From NCBI GenBank assembly GCA_031360915.1, contig JANMCE010000372.1, positions 1 to 22,219 of the forward strand: a stretch of DNA of 22,219 bases, read 5' to 3'. Position numbers and translations under genes: made by a program. Source of the DNA: JANMCE01 sp031360915. GTDB lineage: Bacteria; Actinomycetota; Acidimicrobiia; Acidimicrobiales; Ilumatobacteraceae. The notes below the pieces were generated by a model. That model saw nothing but the letters and a program-made list of their open reading frames with translations. It was not told the origin of the DNA and did no database searches. Shown in pieces: positions 1 to 7,211 of this stretch. How positions within the stretch are numbered: position 1 is the stretch's first letter; each line of letters begins with the position of its first letter.

Positions 1-1261
1 ATGTCAGGGCTGCTTCTGGATCGGCACCGAACTCGATCCTGGCGGTCAGTTCACGAAGAAACCCGCTGACCGTCCCGATCCGGCGGGCGGCGAGTAGTGC
101 GCGCCATTCGTCTTCGCCGGGTTCGGGGACGAGTTCATCAATCGTGACGACCGCAGCAGTCAGCTCACCGCGCGACACGACCGTCTCGATCTCGGTCATC
201 ACCTCTTCCAAGGTAGGGCGAACGGGCTGATCGGCGCTGGCCAACAGCACCCTGACCGCGGTAGCCAGCGATGAAGCCGCGCCGGTCATCCGGCTGTGCT
301 CGCGGATCACGCCTTTGTCGGCTGACCGGACTGCGTTACCGACCAGTTCGTTGGCCACGAGCTCATCGAGTAGTTCCAACGCGTCGTCGGTCGCTCGGCG
401 CCTCAGATAGCGGACCGACGCCACCAAAATGGCGTGACGGCGAGCGGGCGGATGCCGTTTCAGTAAACCTGTTTTGCCTGCCAACCCGTAGCGGGCCAGT
501 TCAACAACACGACGTTCCGGGACCACGTCAAGCCCAACACCACACGGCAAAGCATCGATCTCGCTGATCCGGTCCAACGCTTTGAGCATCGATGGACCCG
601 ACACCGTGACCGGCCCTTTGCGTAACCGTTCAAGATCGCAGACCCGCCCGCCATCTCGCACCACCAGCATGGCGTCCAACCCAAGACAGTCAGCCTCGCT
701 CAACAAGCCGGTAAGGGTGTCCCACAATCGGGCAGTCGTCTCGTCACGAACCCGGGCGACCAGCCGAGCCAACACCGAAACGCCAGGCAAGACCACGTTG
801 CGGGTGCGTAACCACGCGACCGCGTCCACGAACAATGCAGTCGGCCCGTCGCCAGTCGTCCATGCCGCCGCGCGCACCCACGTTTCGAGTTCGTCACGAG
901 CCTCACCGAACTCGACCAGCCCCAAGACCCGACGAATCTCCCAGACATGCTCCAACCTGGTCTTCGAGCGTTCGCCATACCGCTTCAAACACGACGGATC
1001 CCGAACGTTGAGCTGAACGGCCAAATAGTCGACAACGACCCGCGGCACATCGGCCAGGTCCGTTAGGAACGTGCCCAAAAAGCGTGCCGTGACCAGCTGC
1101 ACCGCGTAGCCCAACCGATTGTGATCACCCCTATGGCCAGCGACCAGCTCCCGGTCGTCATCGGCCAGAAAGAACCAGCGATCCAGGTCCGGTCGCGTCA
1201 ACACACCCGGAAACCGGCCATATCCAGCCGCTTCGTCATCGCTCAAAAACTCGACCGGCAC
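1..1261 (-). CDS. tnpA: Tn3-family transposase, N-terminal part (runs off left edge)
   Basis: The minus strand is open for 420 codons from a GTG at 1261-1259 to the window edge, with no stop in that frame. The predicted start VPVEFLSDDEAAGYGRF, followed by RRGDHNRLGYA-like residues (RGDHNRLGYAVQLVTARFLG), is the standard N-terminus of one branch of Tn3 transposases. Further in, WLRTRNVVLPGVSVLARLV is a second family hallmark. Tn3 transposases are about 1,000 residues long, so the DDE catalytic domain lies outside the window. The gene begins 54 bp inside a 38-bp terminal repeat of the same transposon, so this looks like a genuine transposon end. No frameshift is visible in the part seen. The GTG was chosen because residues after it match the family start; other upstream starts cannot be excluded. 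Confidence 0.85.
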   Translation of the reverse strand, partial: MPVEFLSDDEAAGYGRFPGVLTRPDLDRWFFLADDDRELVAGHRGDHNRLGYAVQLVTARFLGTFLTDLADVPRVVVDYLAVQLNVRDPSCLKRYGERSKTRLEHVWEIRRVLGLVEFGEARDELETWVRAAAWTTGDGPTALFVDAVAWLRTRNVVLPGVSVLARLVARVRDETTARLWDTLTGLLSEADCLGLDAMLVVRDGGRVCDLERLRKGPVTVSGPSMLKALDRISEIDALPCGVGLDVVPERRVVELARYGLAGKTGLLKRHPPARRHAILVASVRYLRRRATDDALELLDELVANELVGNAVRSADKGVIREHSRMTGAASSLATAVRVLLASADQPVRPTLEEVMTEIETVVSRGELTAAVVTIDELVPEPGEDEWRALLAARRIGTVSGFLRELTARIEFGADPEAALT

Positions 1262-1315
1262 AACCAAGCACGCTACGCCCCAACCACCCCACCCAAGTCA
1301 CAGCAGCCGACCGGG

Positions 1316-1353
1316 CTTAACGCCGGATCCTGTTCCAATGTTCCTCGCACCCC
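1316..1353. repeat. 38-bp terminal inverted repeat of the left Tn3-family transposon
   Basis: On the plus strand this segment begins CTTAACGCCGG and ends in CCCC. Read from outside inward it is GGGG...GGCGTTAAG over exactly 38 bp, the Tn3-family terminal-repeat form. The outer end is 1353, where the ISKra4-type transposase reading frame stops matching its family. The partner repeat lies beyond the left edge. Confidence 0.85.
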
Positions 1354-2558
1354 ATGCCGTTCGGCGTAACTCGGGATCGAGCGCTGGTTCCGTTCCAGGT
1401 AGCGGTGCAGCTCATCGACGAGCTTGGTCGCTTTCATCTGAGCTTCGTTCGGGGCGCAGCCCTGAAGGCCGCATGCGGTGTAGGAGAGAAGGTCGAGAGC
1501 GTCGTGGATGTTGCCATGCCAGACATGCCATTTCGCTCGGCCGATATCACGTCGTAGCTCGACCTCGAGTTTCACGATGTCGTCGGGATCGTCGTCGAAC
1601 TCTGGGTCGGCCTCCAGGCCGTGCATCGTGTTGGCCAGGACGGTGAACCGCATCGCGATGTGGAACCAGTCGAGCACGTACTCACAGGTAGGGTTCATCC
1701 TCTCGGTCCATGTGGCGAGATCGGTCGCACCGTCGGACAGGAACGTGACCAACTGGTTTGCTTGCAAACCTTGAGCGGTCAGGGTGTCTCGGATCCGTCG
1801 GCGTGGTCGGGTGTCGATGTTGGGGACGAACCCGAACCGTCTGACTTGGCCGTCGTGTCGGGTCACGGTCCCGCACACAGCTTGGAACCATCCGTCGCGC
1901 CGCGACGTCTGCGCACTGGAATGCACATACCCGCCATCGATGTTCACGACGAGCGGCATATCTGGTTTCGGTAATGCTCGAAGAGCGTGACCGGAGCCGT
2001 CCATGTATGCGTACTCGTCGCCGCTGTCGAGCTCGGCATCAAGACGGGCACCTATGCGATGCACATGCCGGCGAGCTTCGTTCCCGTGCACGACCCGGCC
2101 GACCGGCAACAGCTCACCAAGGAGTTTCCCGGCGGCTGAAAAAGCCATGTGAGCAGCCAGTTTGGCTCCGACCAGTCCAAGCTCCGGCGTGAAACGCTCC
2201 GGAAGAAGCTTCGCCAGTGGCGTGAACGCCGCCGCTTCTCGTTACAGCAAATGCACGTCCACCATCTTGGGTTCGGCATCGTGACCGCCCCATACAAGCT
2301 GCGGACCTGAAGATGGCGAGTGTCCTTATGCGCGAACCGTCTGCCACACTCCCCGCAATGCTCAACGTTTGATAACGCGTCCGCGCAGTGCTCGGTTGCG
2401 ACGACGTTCTGGACACCGGCGAGAAGACCCTTTGCTTCTTCGATCGTGAGGCCGAGCGTTGCTGGGGACAACACGTCGCGCTCGATCACTGCGATGTCGA
2501 TGACGTCGCTCTGGCTGTCGGTGTCGGGTTCTATCCGGACTTGGACAATGAAACGCAT
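1354..2558 (-). pseudogene. ISKra4-family transposase, frameshifted and C-terminally truncated
   Basis: Translation starts at ATG 2558-2556 (MRFIVQVRIEPD). The first part has the family zinc-ribbon region (CGECGRRFAHKDTR then PNRWW/CICC-type cysteines). Near 2222-2240 the matching frame changes by one base: upstream it reads CICCNEKRRR, downstream AFTPLAKLLPERFTPELGL, continuing into MAFSAAGKLLGELLPVGR. The second part carries the DDE core: NIDGGYVHSSAQ (first Asp), TFLSDGATDL (second Asp) and LDWFHIAMRF. The frame loses similarity just after IPSYAERHGV, where the 38-bp Tn3 end begins, so the catalytic Glu region is missing. The frame change has no obvious slippery heptamer, so a mutation is more likely than programmed frameshifting. 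Product is almost certainly inactive. Confidence 0.82.
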
Positions 2559-3145
2559 GCAGGGACCCCCAACGTAAGAAGCCGCCCGTTCACCCCAGCT
2601 TTATCGAACCGATACCGCAACACCCAAAGCGACAGCGCTTCGAGCCGGTAGAGCAGATCGAAAGGATCAACCGGCTGCCCGTACTCGTCGACGTGGTCAC
2701 GGGCCTGCATCAGGCACTCGGCGTACTCCGACAGGCTATGAGCGTTCTCCCACGCCCGGAACCCGTCATGACCGCCACACCATTCCGGTGGCCCAGCACG
2801 CCGGCCGGACAAACACGAGATCCTCGACCCAGGCTCAGTTGTGACGGCTTCAACCCGGATATCGACCACCCAGCCAGCGAAGAAATCGTACGCCCAACAG
2901 AACCTCTCACCAACCCGCAGACCGAGGCTGTCGAGTGTCACTTTGCGGGAATCCTCGGCATCAACAGCCCAGTCAGTCGAGTAGCCGACAGCTCGGATCG
3001 TGAACTCGTGCAGACGCTCACCGGACCAGCCGAACAAGATCAACATCGCATCGCTCAGCACAGTCAGCGTCGCAGCGGCAGGGACTTCGATAGTGCGCAC
3101 GATCAGAGGGCTCACGCCACGCAACACCAACCGAAGACGGACCAC
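2531..3145 (-). CDS. pRiA4b ORF-3 / IS1096 TnpR-like passenger protein
   Basis: This 204-residue protein starts at GTG 3145-3143 and shows the pRiA4b ORF-3 fold pattern (PF07929): an N-terminal VRTIEVPAAATLTVLSDAML segment, FGWSGERLHEFTI, then GERFCWAYDFFAGWVVDI, and a C-terminal Cys-rich stretch (CLSGRRAGPPEWCGGHDGF). The family is annotated as the passenger TnpR of IS1096; its biochemical role is not established. The gene lies between the element's terminal repeat and the ISKra4-type transposase, and its 3' end overlaps that transposase start by 28 bp, which suggests co-translation as part of one insertion element. No clear Shine-Dalgarno sequence precedes the GTG, so the exact start is uncertain. 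The frame itself is intact. Confidence 0.8.
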   Translation of the reverse strand: MVRLRLVLRGVSPLIVRTIEVPAAATLTVLSDAMLILFGWSGERLHEFTIRAVGYSTDWAVDAEDSRKVTLDSLGLRVGERFCWAYDFFAGWVVDIRVEAVTTEPGSRISCLSGRRAGPPEWCGGHDGFRAWENAHSLSEYAECLMQARDHVDEYGQPVDPFDLLYRLEALSLWVLRYRFDKAGVNGRLLTLGVPACVSLSKSG

Positions 3146-3170
3146 GACCCGATCATGCCAACCCCGTCAA

Positions 3171-3195
3171 CCTCCCCCGATTTGTAACGGTCTCC
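3171..3195. repeat. Terminal repeat of the ISKra4-type element (25 bp)
   Basis: Read inward from 3195 on the minus strand the sequence starts GGAGACCGTTACAAATCGGG. The identical 25 bp occurs at 5805-5829 and, inverted, at 5958-5982. Being present at the upstream edge of the element and at both ends of a MITE identifies it as a transposon end. Confidence 0.82.
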
Positions 3196-3278
3196 GTCGC
3201 GTTCGCAGTTCGGGGTCGCGACCCGACCGTCCAGCACGGGAGGCGCCTACGTCCGCGGCGTCGCCCCGAGTTGGTTCC

Positions 3279-4973
3279 CTATGGAGCCTTGTAGGTCAAA
3301 GGGGTTTGCTCGGCGGCACGGCAGTTATCGCTGGCGCAGTGCTGTAGCTCAGCGAGTCGTTGGTGCAGCTCGTCGAGCAGCGAACCAGGTGCGTGGGTTG
3401 CGATGTTGTCGAGTTCATCGGGGTCGATGGTGAGGTCGTAAAGTTCTTGTGCGCCATCGACGTACTCGACGTAGGTGTAGCGCGCGGTCCTTAGGCCTTG
3501 GAACTCTGGGATCGTGACCTTGGCCGAGCTCGACCCCTTGGGCTTCTTGTCGGCCGACTTCTTCTTGTCGGTCGAAGTTGGCGTGGTTGTGTCGACTGGC
3601 AAGCCGGCCTGGTCGGGATCGTCGGGTTCGAGTTGGGTGGCACCGGTGCGGTCCTCAGCGCTCGATGTACTTGACCAGTGTTCGAGAAGGAACACTTGGC
3701 GCCAGTCCGCCGGTGAAGTGAGCGTTACTGCGGTTTGAGGCATCGAGAACGTCGCAACCAGCGACCGGCCATCGGTCTTGTTAGCCATGGTGGCGTTGGC
3801 GAGTTGCGCAACGGTCGGTGCAATGTCGACGTTGCCGGCTATAGCTGCCGTATGGGTTCCAGCAGCTATTCCGGGGCCGCGGATCAGGAGGGGAAGGTGG
3901 ATATCGGTTTCGAACGCAGTTTGTTTCCCGGCGGGAAGGCGGTGCTGGCCCAGATGGAACCCGTTGTCAGAGGTAAAGATGATGTACGTATTGTCGAGTT
4001 GTCCGAGCAGCTTCAAGCGTTCGACCATCGTGCCGACGCTGCGGTCGACTGCCTGCAGTGACTGTGCCCGGAGGCGGTAAAGCCGGTCGATCGCGTCGAC
4101 TTGTTTCTTGCTGAACTGACCGCGGCTTTGCACGAACTCGGGTTTATCGCTCACATCGGCCTCGTCGAACGACGCGTCGCGTGGTGCTTTCAGATCGGGG
4201 AACGCGTTTGCGTCCTGCGGCGCCGGTGTTGCGGGTTGGTGCGGCGCATAGACGGCGAGGTACGCGAAGAACGGTCGGCCTTCGGCTGCTGCAGCGGCCA
4301 TAAACTCGGTGGTCTTTCGCACATACACGTCGGTGCCATAGTCGGCTGGCGTCTTTCCGTAGCTGACCTGCTGTCCGTTCTCATTCAGGGTGTAGTTGAA
4401 CTCGCCGTAGGGCTTACCCGCGGACGAGCTGGCCCACGTGTCCCAACCGGGTGGTACGTAAGTCGGGCCGACGGTGTCCGGGTATCCATTCAAGTATTTG
4501 CCGAACAGCCCGGTTCGGTAGCCGACGTTGTGGAGCGCCGTAGCGATCGTGGCGTCTTCGAGCCCGGTTCCGTGTGCGGTCTCGAAACCACCGTTCGTCT
4601 TTTCGTTCGTAAGAACGCCGGTGTTGTGCGAGTACTGCCCGCGAAGGATCGACGTACGCGCCGGACAGCACAGCGTCACATTGTCGAAGTAGTCATCGAA
4701 ACTCAGACCTTGCTCGCCTATCAGCGAACGAACCGTTGGCATGAACTGAAGGTCATCGAACCGCATGTCATCGGTGAGGACGAAAAGAACGTTCGGATGC
4801 GCGCCAGCGGTCACTGCGACACTTGCTGGCGACGACACCGATGGGATTCCTGAACTCTCTATTGCTGCCGCTGACGAAACGGAGGGCTTTGCACCCGCGT
4901 CGTGTCCCGAACCGGCGCACGCAGACGCGACAAGCGCGCTGGAGACGAGAACAGCGATAAGTGATCGGCGCAT
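3279..4973 (-). CDS. Secreted or lipid-anchored sulfatase (type I, formylglycine-dependent)
   Basis: The 564-residue product belongs to the arylsulfatase/GlcNAc-6-sulfatase family, which hydrolyses sulfate esters, often on polysaccharides. Residues 1-18 form a signal peptide ending in VASAC19; the Cys suggests lipid anchoring, but the lipobox has Ala instead of Leu at -3. Metal-binding TDDM (67-70) is followed by LCCPARTSILRG (101-112), in which C102 of C-x-P-x-R would be converted to formylglycine. FTSDNGFHLGQH supplies later metal/active-site residues. A Lys/Ser/Pro-rich linker (TPTSTDKKKSADKK) near the C-terminus is unusual. The ATG at 4973 is preceded by AGGAGG (4984-4979), 5 nt away. The specific substrate cannot be told. 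No formylglycine-generating enzyme is in the window. The gene is intact among IS remnants and may be mobile cargo. Confidence 0.9.
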   Translation of the reverse strand: MRRSLIAVLVSSALVASACAGSGHDAGAKPSVSSAAAIESSGIPSVSSPASVAVTAGAHPNVLFVLTDDMRFDDLQFMPTVRSLIGEQGLSFDDYFDNVTLCCPARTSILRGQYSHNTGVLTNEKTNGGFETAHGTGLEDATIATALHNVGYRTGLFGKYLNGYPDTVGPTYVPPGWDTWASSSAGKPYGEFNYTLNENGQQVSYGKTPADYGTDVYVRKTTEFMAAAAAEGRPFFAYLAVYAPHQPATPAPQDANAFPDLKAPRDASFDEADVSDKPEFVQSRGQFSKKQVDAIDRLYRLRAQSLQAVDRSVGTMVERLKLLGQLDNTYIIFTSDNGFHLGQHRLPAGKQTAFETDIHLPLLIRGPGIAAGTHTAAIAGNVDIAPTVAQLANATMANKTDGRSLVATFSMPQTAVTLTSPADWRQVFLLEHWSSTSSAEDRTGATQLEPDDPDQAGLPVDTTTPTSTDKKKSADKKPKGSSSAKVTIPEFQGLRTARYTYVEYVDGAQELYDLTIDPDELDNIATHAPGSLLDELHQRLAELQHCASDNCRAAEQTPLTYKAP

Positions 4974-4984
4974 CGTGACCTCCT

Positions 4985-5256
4985 AAAACTCGATGATGAC
5001 AAGCGCAAGAGTGGCCGAGAGATGTGATCAAACAGTGAGGGTGCCCGAGGTGAACGTGCCACGACAAGCGACGGGGTGATCGGAAGTCACCACGAACGCA
5101 AGCTCCTCAGCCGATTGCGGTGCCGGCGACTTTGCCGATACCGAAGGTGACTGTAGAGCGCCACGTTCCGTTGAGGATGGGCGGCGTGTCTGGCGACAGG
5201 TTGGGTGAGGATGTTGGTTTTGGGGGTGGGTCGGGCGCGGTGAGACTGGACGCGTA
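4985..5256. other. Intergenic stretch between the sulfatase and the DUF6431-like fragment
   Basis: About 270 bp with no gene I recognise on either strand. It must contain the sulfatase promoter, but no convincing -35/-10 pair is visible. The part from about 5100 onward has coding-like composition without a recognisable protein and may be a worn mobile-element fragment. Confidence 0.4.
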
Positions 5257-5301
5257 AGGACCCTCCCGCTTGTTCACCTTGGTCAGTGACGGGAGGGTCC
5301 T
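5257..5301. repeat. 12-bp perfect inverted repeat with 21-nt loop
   Basis: AGGACCCTCCCG (5257-5268) and CGGGAGGGTCCT (5290-5301) are exact reverse complements. The structure ends 11 nt before the Shine-Dalgarno sequence of the next reading frame. There is no T-run after either arm, so it is not a clear intrinsic terminator. It could be a self-folding end of the insertion element that carries the DUF6431-like gene, or an upstream terminator protecting that gene from read-through. Confidence 0.6.
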
Positions 5302-5321
5302 CGGGACGCCCGGAGGCGCTG

Positions 5322-5660
5322 GTGATCATCGTAGGAAACGATCGGCTGGAAGTCGAGAGCGAGTTGTTGGCGGGTGGGTTTAGTTGTCCGGATTGTTCGG
5401 GGGTGTTGCGCCCGTGGGGCTCGGCACGGCGGCGGGTGTTGCGCTGTGCTGGTGGTGAGCTATGGCGTCGTCCTCGTCGTGGCCGTTGCGTCGGTTGTGG
5501 CGGCACACATGTTTTGTTAGCTGAGGATTCGCTGGCCCGCCGCCGTGACGAGACGGTCGTGATCGGGGCAGCGCGGGTGATGAAAGTCGCTGGGCATGGC
5601 CATCGGCGCGCCGCCGACACGTTGGGTGTCCCGGAGGTGGTAGTCACCGGAAGCGTTTGA
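5322..5660 (+). pseudogene. DUF6431-like zinc-ribbon/HTH protein, truncated
   Basis: GTG at 5322 is preceded by GGAGG (5312-5316), 5 nt away. The 112 residues begin VIIVGNDRLEVESELLAGGF and contain a zinc ribbon, SCPDCSGVLRPWG ... RCVGCGGTHVLL, then a helix-turn-helix-like segment, GHGHRRAADTLGVPEVVV. This arrangement matches proteins named DUF6431 in actinobacteria, usually the first gene of two-gene insertion elements with an integrase-type transposase. I am recalling that context from general knowledge. The frame ends shortly after the HTH, where relatives continue, and no transposase follows, so it is a remnant. Shifting one base after 5640 gives HRKRLTLAVR, which hints at a small indel rather than a clean end. 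Confidence 0.6.
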
Positions 5661-5728
5661 CGCTGGCGGTGAGGTATAGGATTACGGGAGGATCGGAAAT
5701 AGGGCTTCACCAGGCAAAACTTAGAATG

Positions 5729-5756
5729 ACTTTACATAAGTATTGTTATGGGCGTT
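5729..5756. other. dif-like tyrosine-recombinase core site
   Basis: ACTTTACATAA (5729-5739), a 6-nt centre GTATTG (5740-5745) and TTATGGGCGTT (5746-5756) match the architecture of Xer sites: 11-nt arms whose inner ends are CATAA and TTATG around a 6-nt spacer. The outer arm bases do not match the usual dif consensus. It lies in a locally AT-rich patch (about 5690-5804) among mobile remnants, so it could be the crossover site of an integrated element rather than the chromosomal dif. The short length makes chance occurrence possible. Confidence 0.4.
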
Positions 5757-5804
5757 CGAATAAGACCAGCTCAGAAGCCCAATTTTCTTGCATGCGTATG
5801 AAAA

Positions 5805-5982
5805 GGAGACCGTTACAAATCGGGGGAGGTTCGGATTCCGCCGATTGCTTCGACACCTCTCGGCGGCGCTATCCCAGCGTCCGCCCCCGGAGGAGTCACC
5901 GGTTTCAGCATCACGATGCCAAGTCCATGGTGCGGCGGGCCGCTCATCCAGAGATGCCCTCCCCCGATTTGTAACGGTCTCC
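5805..5982. mobile_element. 178-bp MITE with ISKra4-type ends
   Basis: Perfect 25-bp inverted repeats sit at 5805-5829 and 5958-5982, each starting GGAGACCGTTACAAATCGGG when read inward. They are identical to the end of the ISKra4-type element at 3171-3195. The 128-bp interior has no recognisable coding sequence. The flanks (GTATGAAAA on the left, GACACGCCC on the right) do not match, so no target duplication is visible; the element may have been rearranged after insertion. It could be mobilised by the ISKra4 transposase in trans, which is an inference from the shared ends. Confidence 0.8.
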
Positions 5983-5984
5983 GA

Positions 5985-6770
5985 CACGCCCGCCACCACC
6001 TCCTGCCCGATCGCCGAGTGCGAGCCCTCGACCGCGACAACGTCGGCACCATCATCGACCTCCACGACACGACCGGCGACGCCACCGTGCTCTTCATCGC
6101 TGATGACGGCACCCCGGCCATTCGCACGCTCGCCTGGAGCGACCTGAAGCCGATCGACCACCCCGAGCGCGTCGAGATCGCCCCGGACGCACAACGTTGG
6201 CTCGAGTTCGAGGCGAACAGGATCGAGCGGTCCGCCGATCTCTGGGCGACTGCGCTCGCCGACCACTCGATCGAGCCCGGCGAGGCAGGGCTGCTTCGGC
6301 GTGCGATCCAGACGCGGCGCGAGCTGCTCGCCCGCTAGATGCACGCCGACTCACCTGACTGGCTCACCTGGTGGGTCGGCACCCGACCCACCGACCCGGC
6401 CGGCGCCACCGTCTGGGACGACACCACCTCGGCGATCGCCACCTGGCGCGACCTTCACCACGTCGATCCAGCACAACCCGGACTCGGCACCCCACCTACC
6501 GACCCACACGAGTGCGAACAATGGCTCGACGCGATGGCCACGACGCTCGCTCGGCGGGCCTGGCTCAGCGACCGCGATCCGCACGTAACGCATACGACCT
6601 GTCCGACCCTCACCCCGGTCGAGATCCACGAGCGAATCAGCCAACTCGACCGGATCTTCGCCAACGCACCCACCGACCACAGCCGGATCATCGACGACCT
6701 CCTCGCCGGCCACCTCACGACACCCGATCTTCGTTCGGCCCTCACCGAGGCAAGGTCCGCGCAGACTGGC
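5985..6770 (+). pseudogene. C-terminal fragment of a probable MobF-type conjugative relaxase
   Basis: A single frame runs from the right edge of the MITE, with an in-frame TAG at 6336-6338 and an ATG immediately after it. Before the stop it reads RDNVGTIIDLHDTTGDATVLF ... IAPDAQRWLEFEANRIERS; after it SPDWLTWWVGTRPTDPAGA, VWDDTTSAIATWRDLHHV and PGLGTPP. The pattern WL-x-x-x-x-G-x-RP-x-D-x-x-GA-x-x-W ... I-x-x-W/YR-x-x-H is what I associate with the C-terminal tail of actinobacterial MobF relaxases. The N-terminal relaxase and helicase domains are absent, cut off by the MITE. Similarity fades after about 6760. The family call rests on motif memory and needs a search; a different mobile-element protein is possible. 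Confidence 0.5.
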
Positions 6771-7211
6771 ACGGTCGGACGCGGCGCGTGCCGAGGTTGC
6801 CAGCGACGAACATGTCAGCCGCTATCACGTCGGACAGGACGCCCGATTCAGCCGGCAACAGACGGCATCGTGGGTCGAGATCGCGCGCTTGCTGCGGCAG
6901 ATATCGGCTGGACGAGGCGCCGCTCATCGACGCAACCGCGAGTTGAACACCGCAACGTCGGTGTCCGTCCACATCGGTGCCCAGATCTGCGTCACGTTGA
7001 ACGCCCCGGAGCTGCACCAACTGGAGATCGCCTGGCAATTCCCGATCCGACCGTGACCGTCGCAGCCGCAGACTGGGCGTCCAGACCGCGCGGGCGGTGG
7101 CGGCAGATCGTGACCCTAGTCGCCTTACCGGCACCTGCGCCGCTGCAGCGGCATCAGGTGCCTGCAAACTTGCCTCGGCAGTCACCAAGACGCAGCGCTG
7201 TGGGCGTGCCA
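6771..7211 (+). other. Region with a possible shifted reading frame, no recognised gene
   Basis: No complete gene is evident. The plus-strand frame ending at TGA 7054-7056 is open from 6589. Its last 95 or so codons have strong third-position GC and a plausible protein sequence, including RFSRQQTASWVEIARLLRQI and SVSVHIGAQICVTLNAPEL. It has no good start codon or ribosome-binding site. It may be the end of the upstream broken gene in another frame or a separate gene fragment. From 7057 to 7211 I see nothing identifiable. Confidence 0.35.

Larger units (their letters stand above)
1354..3195 (-). mobile_element. ISKra4-type insertion element, left part cut off by a Tn3 transposon
   Basis: The element contains, in transcription order on the minus strand, one terminal repeat (3195-3171), a pRiA4b ORF-3/IS1096-TnpR-like gene and an ISKra4-family transposase. 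The transposase is interrupted at 1353/1354 by a Tn3-family end, so the far end of the element is absent from this window. If the Tn3 insertion was simple, the missing part may lie beyond the other end of that transposon. The same 25-bp terminal sequence flanks a small MITE at 5805-5982, which supports calling it the element's real end. Confidence 0.75.

Noticed and set aside
2222..2240. Programmed -1 frameshifting in the ISKra4 transposase.
   Set aside because: There is no slippery heptamer, and the element is already truncated; a simple indel explains the frame change.
4101..4853. A 250-codon open frame on the plus strand.
   Set aside because: It is antisense to the sulfatase, whose active-site motifs and ribosome-binding site are clear; the antisense translation has no recognisable motifs.
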